In this document: positions 27,659-31,398 of the stretch, piece after piece
Numbering within the stretch: position 1 is the stretch's first letter
How the letters are laid out: every line of letters begins with the position of its first letter
From: Chara braunii
Taxonomy: Eukaryota > Streptophyta > Charophyceae > Charales > Characeae
DNA length: 31,398 nucleotides
Assembly (NCBI GenBank): GCA_003427395.1
Contig: BFEA01000349.1
Location: 1,107,543 to 1,138,940, forward strand
Direction of reading: 5' to 3'
Position numbers and translations under genes: made by a program
Notes under the pieces: generated by a model
Told to the model about the DNA's origin: nothing
Seen by the model: the letters and a program-made list of their open reading frames with translations, nothing else
The model's database searches: none

Positions 27659-30620
27659 TTCCTATCGGGATCCTAAATGGTTGTGGTAACAGTTGAACGA
27701 GCTCCAGGCTCAGAGATTGAAGAAGAGCACGCCAGTTAGTGAAAGGTGTGAGAGGGAGCAAATGTTTAGGCTGCTTGTCTTGCTGCTAACCTTGGCTGGC
27801 CAAATTCGCTGGGGAACTAAGTTCCTCGACCAATGGTTGGCCACCGTGAATGAAGGGTATGACATCTGTGAAGGCAAAGGGTGTTGTGTCTACGTTTTAA
27901 TATCGCCTTGGTATAAAGCTACTTATATAGGGTCTACGGGTAGGGGTATTACGGAAATTTGGGAGGAGCATGTTGCGTCAACCAGGCATGTGTCTAGTAG
28001 AAGGAACCATAAGCTCCGGAGATGGCTAGCTGCCAAGGGCTGGGAAAGCTACGTTGCCATCCCTCTGCTCACGACAAATCATACGGAGCGTAGGGATGTG
28101 GAACACTCATGCATCACTAGATGGACTCCGGTGCTTAATACTCAGAGGAAGAGGAAAAGAAAGGGCGGTTGCAAGAGGAAGGGAAGGAGAGAACGCAAGG
28201 CGCTAAACATGAATGTCGGGCGTAGAACTAACCCCAAGGGTGGAAATCTGATTGTCTGGGAAGTTTCTGCAGGTAGTGCTCTATTCCCTTCGGATTCGGT
28301 ATCTTCTTTCTCCTTGAGTACCGCCTTGACTGAAGCTGCTGCATCAAAAAAAAGTTCGGCTACTATTAGGACTAAGGGAAGGGATCTTTCTTTCGATGGA
28401 TGGGGCCGCCTAAGAAAGAAGTTCGGGTGGTCCATAATCGACTACGAAGATCAGAATATGTTTTTGAAAGACTCTAAGCTGCACTTTCAAAATGGGGGTA
28501 CCTTCACTATTCTGCATATCAGACTGCAGGATAATTTGACAAGGCAGAGGAAGTTTGTACTGCTTTCGCTCCTGCAGCTGCCTGCATGTAGGAGAATGCT
28601 ATATGGGTTTGAAATTGAGGCACTTATTAAATTATACAATTGTACCGAGTCTTTTAATAATGGGAGAACAAGATCTATTCTGAAGGGTATTGTGGGGCGG
28701 GTCCTTAAAATAAAAACTGGTTTCAGATGTCTTACTTCTATCACAATTAAGAGCGTTTTTTCGGAAAAGATCGTTAAACTGGAATGTGTTCGGTTGGTAA
28801 AAAAGGAGATTCGCCGTCAGTGTGAGCCTCTTTGTGTTGCTGAATTTATGATTTCACAACTGCGTTTTGTCTGGACAAGTCCTAAGACGATCGGAAACCA
28901 ACTGCATAATCACACGCAGGCTGCCAAAGGCCTAGAGTTCGAATGTCAATGTGACTCGCGACGCTGCAATCTGCCGAAAAATGAGGATGGTCACGTTTGT
29001 TTCCATTTTTCTGATTTTTCTGACATCCCTGGTTTCTTAGTGAACTCGAGAAATTTGCTGCCTCCAGGGAGAGAAGTAACTAGGGGAGCTATCCGTAGGG
29101 TGTTGGAAAACTGCCTCGATGTATTCCCAGGGGAACCAATGATCAAGAACCATGAGTTGGCCCGTTGCTTTAAGAAAAGTCTTCCCGAAATAGACGATAG
29201 GCTAAAGTCCTTGACGGAATGGAAAGACAAGCTAATGGGATTGGTCGCATGTCCAATAGACCATAACATTGGGGATACACTGGTGTGTTGCAAAGAGGTG
29301 TATTGCCAAGCTCTTGCTACACTTTTCTGGGATAATTCGGGTTTTGAAGAAGTCAAGTCTGGCAAGGCTGAAGTTTTGCAATCTTGTAAAAAGGAATATG
29401 AGGCCATCGGTGCCCATAGCATTGCACCGTGGAATAACAAGGGCACGTTAGGGAACTGCTATGGCATCCCTAAACACAAAGATATTAGCAGATGGCGACC
29501 GATTTCGCCGTCGTTTGCTGAGCCAAGTGTAAAGGCCTGCAAGATTGTGGCCAGAGCGATTAACTTCCTATTATGGAACCTTCCTTCGGGATCTCACTTT
29601 AATATGAAGTCCACCAACCTCCTCAGATCAAGAATTCTAAGTTTGGATAAACAAGCCGCTAAAATTAAGGATGGATGTTTGTTGGCTGCCAGTTTCGATA
29701 TTAAGGAGATATTTACTAAGCTGCCACATAAGTCAATTATGGAGGCAGTAAACTGGGTGTGTGACTTGACTGTGGGAAGAGGTCACAACAGTGTACGGAT
29801 CAACAAGTTCGGGAAAGGAGCCAGTTTCTCGAAGAGCTTTGGTGAAACAGGATGGATCACACTGAAATTCGCCACTATCATTCGGTTCGTAGAATTTGAC
29901 CTGCGTAACACGTATGCATGTGTGGCAGGGAGGATTATCAAACAGGTTATTGGCATCCCAATGCGCAAAAGCTCAAGCCCGGCGCTAGCATGCTTGCTGT
30001 GTTCGTACGATGAGTTTATTTTTTTGAAGGCGATTGGAACAGATGCAAGATACCTGTCTGGTCTGCGTCTGGTTGACGACGTCTGTCTCTTCGTACTGTT
30101 ACCTAATAAGGACCCGACATCCAAGAAGAAAAGTTCTTACTTGTTGGATCGTTTTCTCGGTGCCTACGACTCTAATTTGTCCCTGGTAAGGGCCGATGAT
30201 GGGACTGGCAAATGGGAGTTCATCGGCTGCTAGATTATCTGTACTGCATGTCCACTGCACGTTCGATGTGTTGCCACTGTCAAGAATCAGGCGATCATCT
30301 AGGGCAACAAGCCTATTAAGATTCTGTCTACTGAAGATTACTGGTTTTTTGGTCCCCGACACCACAAGAAGGCTTCACTGAAATGTCAAGTTCACAGATT
30401 GGTTACCCACTCCTCAGAGTATGGAGGGGTGGGTATGGCTTTGTTGGCTTTGAGGACGGAAATGCGTTTGAAGAGTTTTACCGGGTACCTTTTTTTCAAG
30501 ATCATTCGGGATGTTTCGAAGGACCACCAAGGGGCTCTGGACGGGTGGGTGAAGTTTTTTTAGTTGGGGTTAGACAATACGAAAAAAAGGGACTGCGCTA
30601 CCAGACGTACGAAGAAGTGA
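27612..30620 (+). pseudogene. PLE ORF2: N-terminal GIY-YIG endonuclease, CxC motif and Penelope-type RT, four stops
   Basis: The frame can start at ATG 27612, overlapping the ORF1 tail, but meets TAA at 27687-27689. The open part runs 27693-30233, with its first ATG at 27762. Numbering from 27693, GIY-YIG spans residues 64-150: CVYVL (Tyr67), YIGST (Tyr78), IWEEH (His93) and VEHSCITRWTPVLNT with the catalytic-position Glu137. The Arg usually four residues before the His is Ile89. A basic stretch follows (151-168). CQC at 418-420 is the CxC motif. RT blocks are YGIPKHK (590), WRPISPSFAEPS (601), FDIKEIFTKLPH (668, motif A), GIPMRKSSSPALA (754, motif B), RLVDD (792, motif C) and WEFIGC (841). 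Past TAG 30231 the same frame stays coding-like (RLVTHSSEYGGVGMALLALR, SFTGYLFFKIIRDV) through TAGs at 30300 and 30561 to TGA 30618-30620. The upstream copy has GAG at the third TAG. Confidence 0.88.
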
Positions 30621-31398
30621 AACATAGTGACAAGAAAGCAGTTCCCTCTATGCATGAACCTTTAAAGGTATGAGGGTAGATTCAGACAGTATCAAGCTTA
30701 TTTGCCTGGAGGAAATTAAGTGGAGCGTGCCTGGGCCTTTCCCGTGAATTCCTGCACAATCACAGGCTCCTTACAGCCGGCTTACTGAACCCTCTGTCTC
30801 CATGATCGGCCACTGGTAGATCCTCCCCTCTCTCGGTTGTCCCTTCCTGGATCTTTGCGCCCACTACTGATTCGATCCTCTCCATCTCACTTGTCCCTTC
30901 TTGGATATTTGCGCTCACTACAAATCTGCCCAATGGTCTTCCAGCTCTGCCGAGCCTCGTCCTCATCTTCCACAATTTTCTTATTTTTTATTATTTATTT
31001 TATTTTATTTTCTCCTTTGTCCTTTTGCTTCTCTCATGTTTCTTTTTCTTTCTTTCCTTCCCTGTCCCTCCCTCCTTCCTTTCCCCGGCGTTCTTCCTGC
31101 TTTTCCCTCTTTTTTCTGATCTGCTTCTCTGATCTGCTATTTTCCGCTCGTGAATGAAGGATACGACACCTCTCGGGTTTGTTTCAGAAAACGCATATCG
31201 ACAGTAACGCGCGAACTTTGGGAGTGAAGGCTTCGACCGTGAAACATATAAAAACAATTGTTCGCTAAAGCTCTCTCCAAGCGCTCATCAGAAGTCCCCT
31301 GATGATGGTCCTATTTTGGCGATAGGACCGAAACCGGTCGGGACACCCGCCAACGGCTTCCACTTATGTCATTATTCTTTCGAAGAAGCTATCTTCGC
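30460..31398 (+). repeat. Right pseudo-LTR, truncated by window end
   Basis: Counterpart of 24333-25272 at a 6127-base offset. It begins within the RT C-terminal coding sequence (AAATGCG at 30460) and continues through the same 3' UTR, TC-rich tract, TATA-like box (31247-31253) and hammerhead. A one-base indel near 31385 is the only offset change I see. The element, or a further tandem copy, continues beyond the window. Confidence 0.92.
31278..31357 (+). ncRNA. Hammerhead ribozyme, right pseudo-LTR
   Basis: Same motif as the left copy: GTCCC 31294-31298, CUGAUGA 31299-31305, extra U 31306, helix II GGTCCTATT 31307-31315 with loop TTGGC and GATAGGACC 31321-31329, GAAA 31330-31333, ACCGGT 31333-31338, C17 31339, GGGAC 31340-31344. 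Predicted cleavage is between 31339 and 31340. The differences from the left copy are one loop base and one helix II base that turns an A-U pair into a G-U wobble. The fold is therefore kept although the surrounding repeat differs by about 5 percent. Confidence 0.85.

Larger units (their letters stand above)
24333..31398 (+). mobile_element. Penelope-like retroelement with N-terminal GIY-YIG, pseudo-LTRs and hammerhead ribozymes
   Basis: The unit is a left pseudo-LTR, a 5' leader, ORF1 (zinc knuckle), ORF2 (GIY-YIG then RT) and a right pseudo-LTR running off the window. The two pseudo-LTRs match with a constant 6127-base offset from the end of the RT gene to the hammerhead. This is the tandem head-to-tail arrangement typical of PLEs: a 5'-truncated upstream copy, 24333 to about 25212, followed by a full-length copy. 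RT motifs and GIPM(R)KSSSPALA-type motif B place it with PLEs rather than LINEs or LTR elements. Endonuclease before RT with an intervening CxC motif matches the Naiad/Chlamys group, and a green-lineage host fits Chlamys. ORF1 has two frameshifts and a stop. ORF2 has one TAA near its start and three TAGs near its end, so this copy is inactive. Confidence 0.85.

Noticed and set aside
27693-30233. Naming ORF2 a LINE or a group II intron reverse transcriptase
   Set aside because: The GIY-YIG domain, the FDI-FTKLP motif A, the GIPM-type motif B and the tandem pseudo-LTRs fit PLEs. There is no APE or RLE endonuclease and no intron RNA domain V nearby.

Overview
This is a eukaryotic, repeat-dominated window with no convincing host gene. 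It consists of three decayed autonomous transposable elements of different classes, separated by non-coding repeat-rich DNA. A multicellular green-lineage nuclear genome fits best, and a streptophyte alga such as Chara is my best guess. The reasons are a Ty3/gypsy element with a chromodomain-like tail, a large Helitron, and a Penelope-like element (PLE) with its GIY-YIG domain at the N terminus, a layout reported from green algae and spike mosses. The species is an inference from element content and style, not something the sequence proves.

Layout. (1) 1 to about 5130 and beyond, plus strand: a Ty3/gypsy retrotransposon. It enters from the left edge inside gag and runs through protease, RT, RNase H, integrase and a chromodomain-like tail. 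One gag frameshift and five in-frame pol stops break it. A putative 3' LTR begins near 5129. (2) About 5.1 to 14.4 kb: no convincing gene. It holds direct repeats, a possible SINE, a cluster of GTTGAYRTCA motifs, a 39-bp minisatellite and simple repeats. (3) About 14449 to 22823, minus strand: a Helitron encoding a RepHel protein (zinc-binding N-terminus, HUH/two-tyrosine Rep, Pif1-like helicase) and a second, unrecognised ORF of about 527 codons downstream. Both are broken. (4) 22.8 to 24.3 kb: AT-rich spacer ending in a GA microsatellite. (5) 24333 to the right edge, plus strand: a PLE flanked by direct repeats of at least 0.94 kb (pseudo-LTRs). ORF1 has a zinc knuckle, a charged coiled-coil-like region and a SAP-like segment. 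ORF2 carries an N-terminal GIY-YIG domain, a CxC motif and a PLE-type RT.

The most interesting observation is a complete hammerhead-ribozyme motif at the same place in both pseudo-LTRs, with the predicted cleavage sites 6127 nt apart. As I recall the literature, N-terminal-GIY-YIG PLEs (Naiad/Chlamys) were described as lacking canonical hammerheads. An element joining that domain order to a hammerhead, a palindromic helix III and a gag-like ORF1 would therefore be unusual.

How the parts would have worked together: in the PLE, a tandem transcript would be trimmed by the two ribozymes to a unit-length RNA, bound by ORF1 and reverse-transcribed by ORF2. In the Helitron, RepHel would nick and unwind for rolling-circle transposition. 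In the Ty3 element, gag-pol would make particles and integrate cDNA. All three copies carry disabling lesions, so they are relics here.
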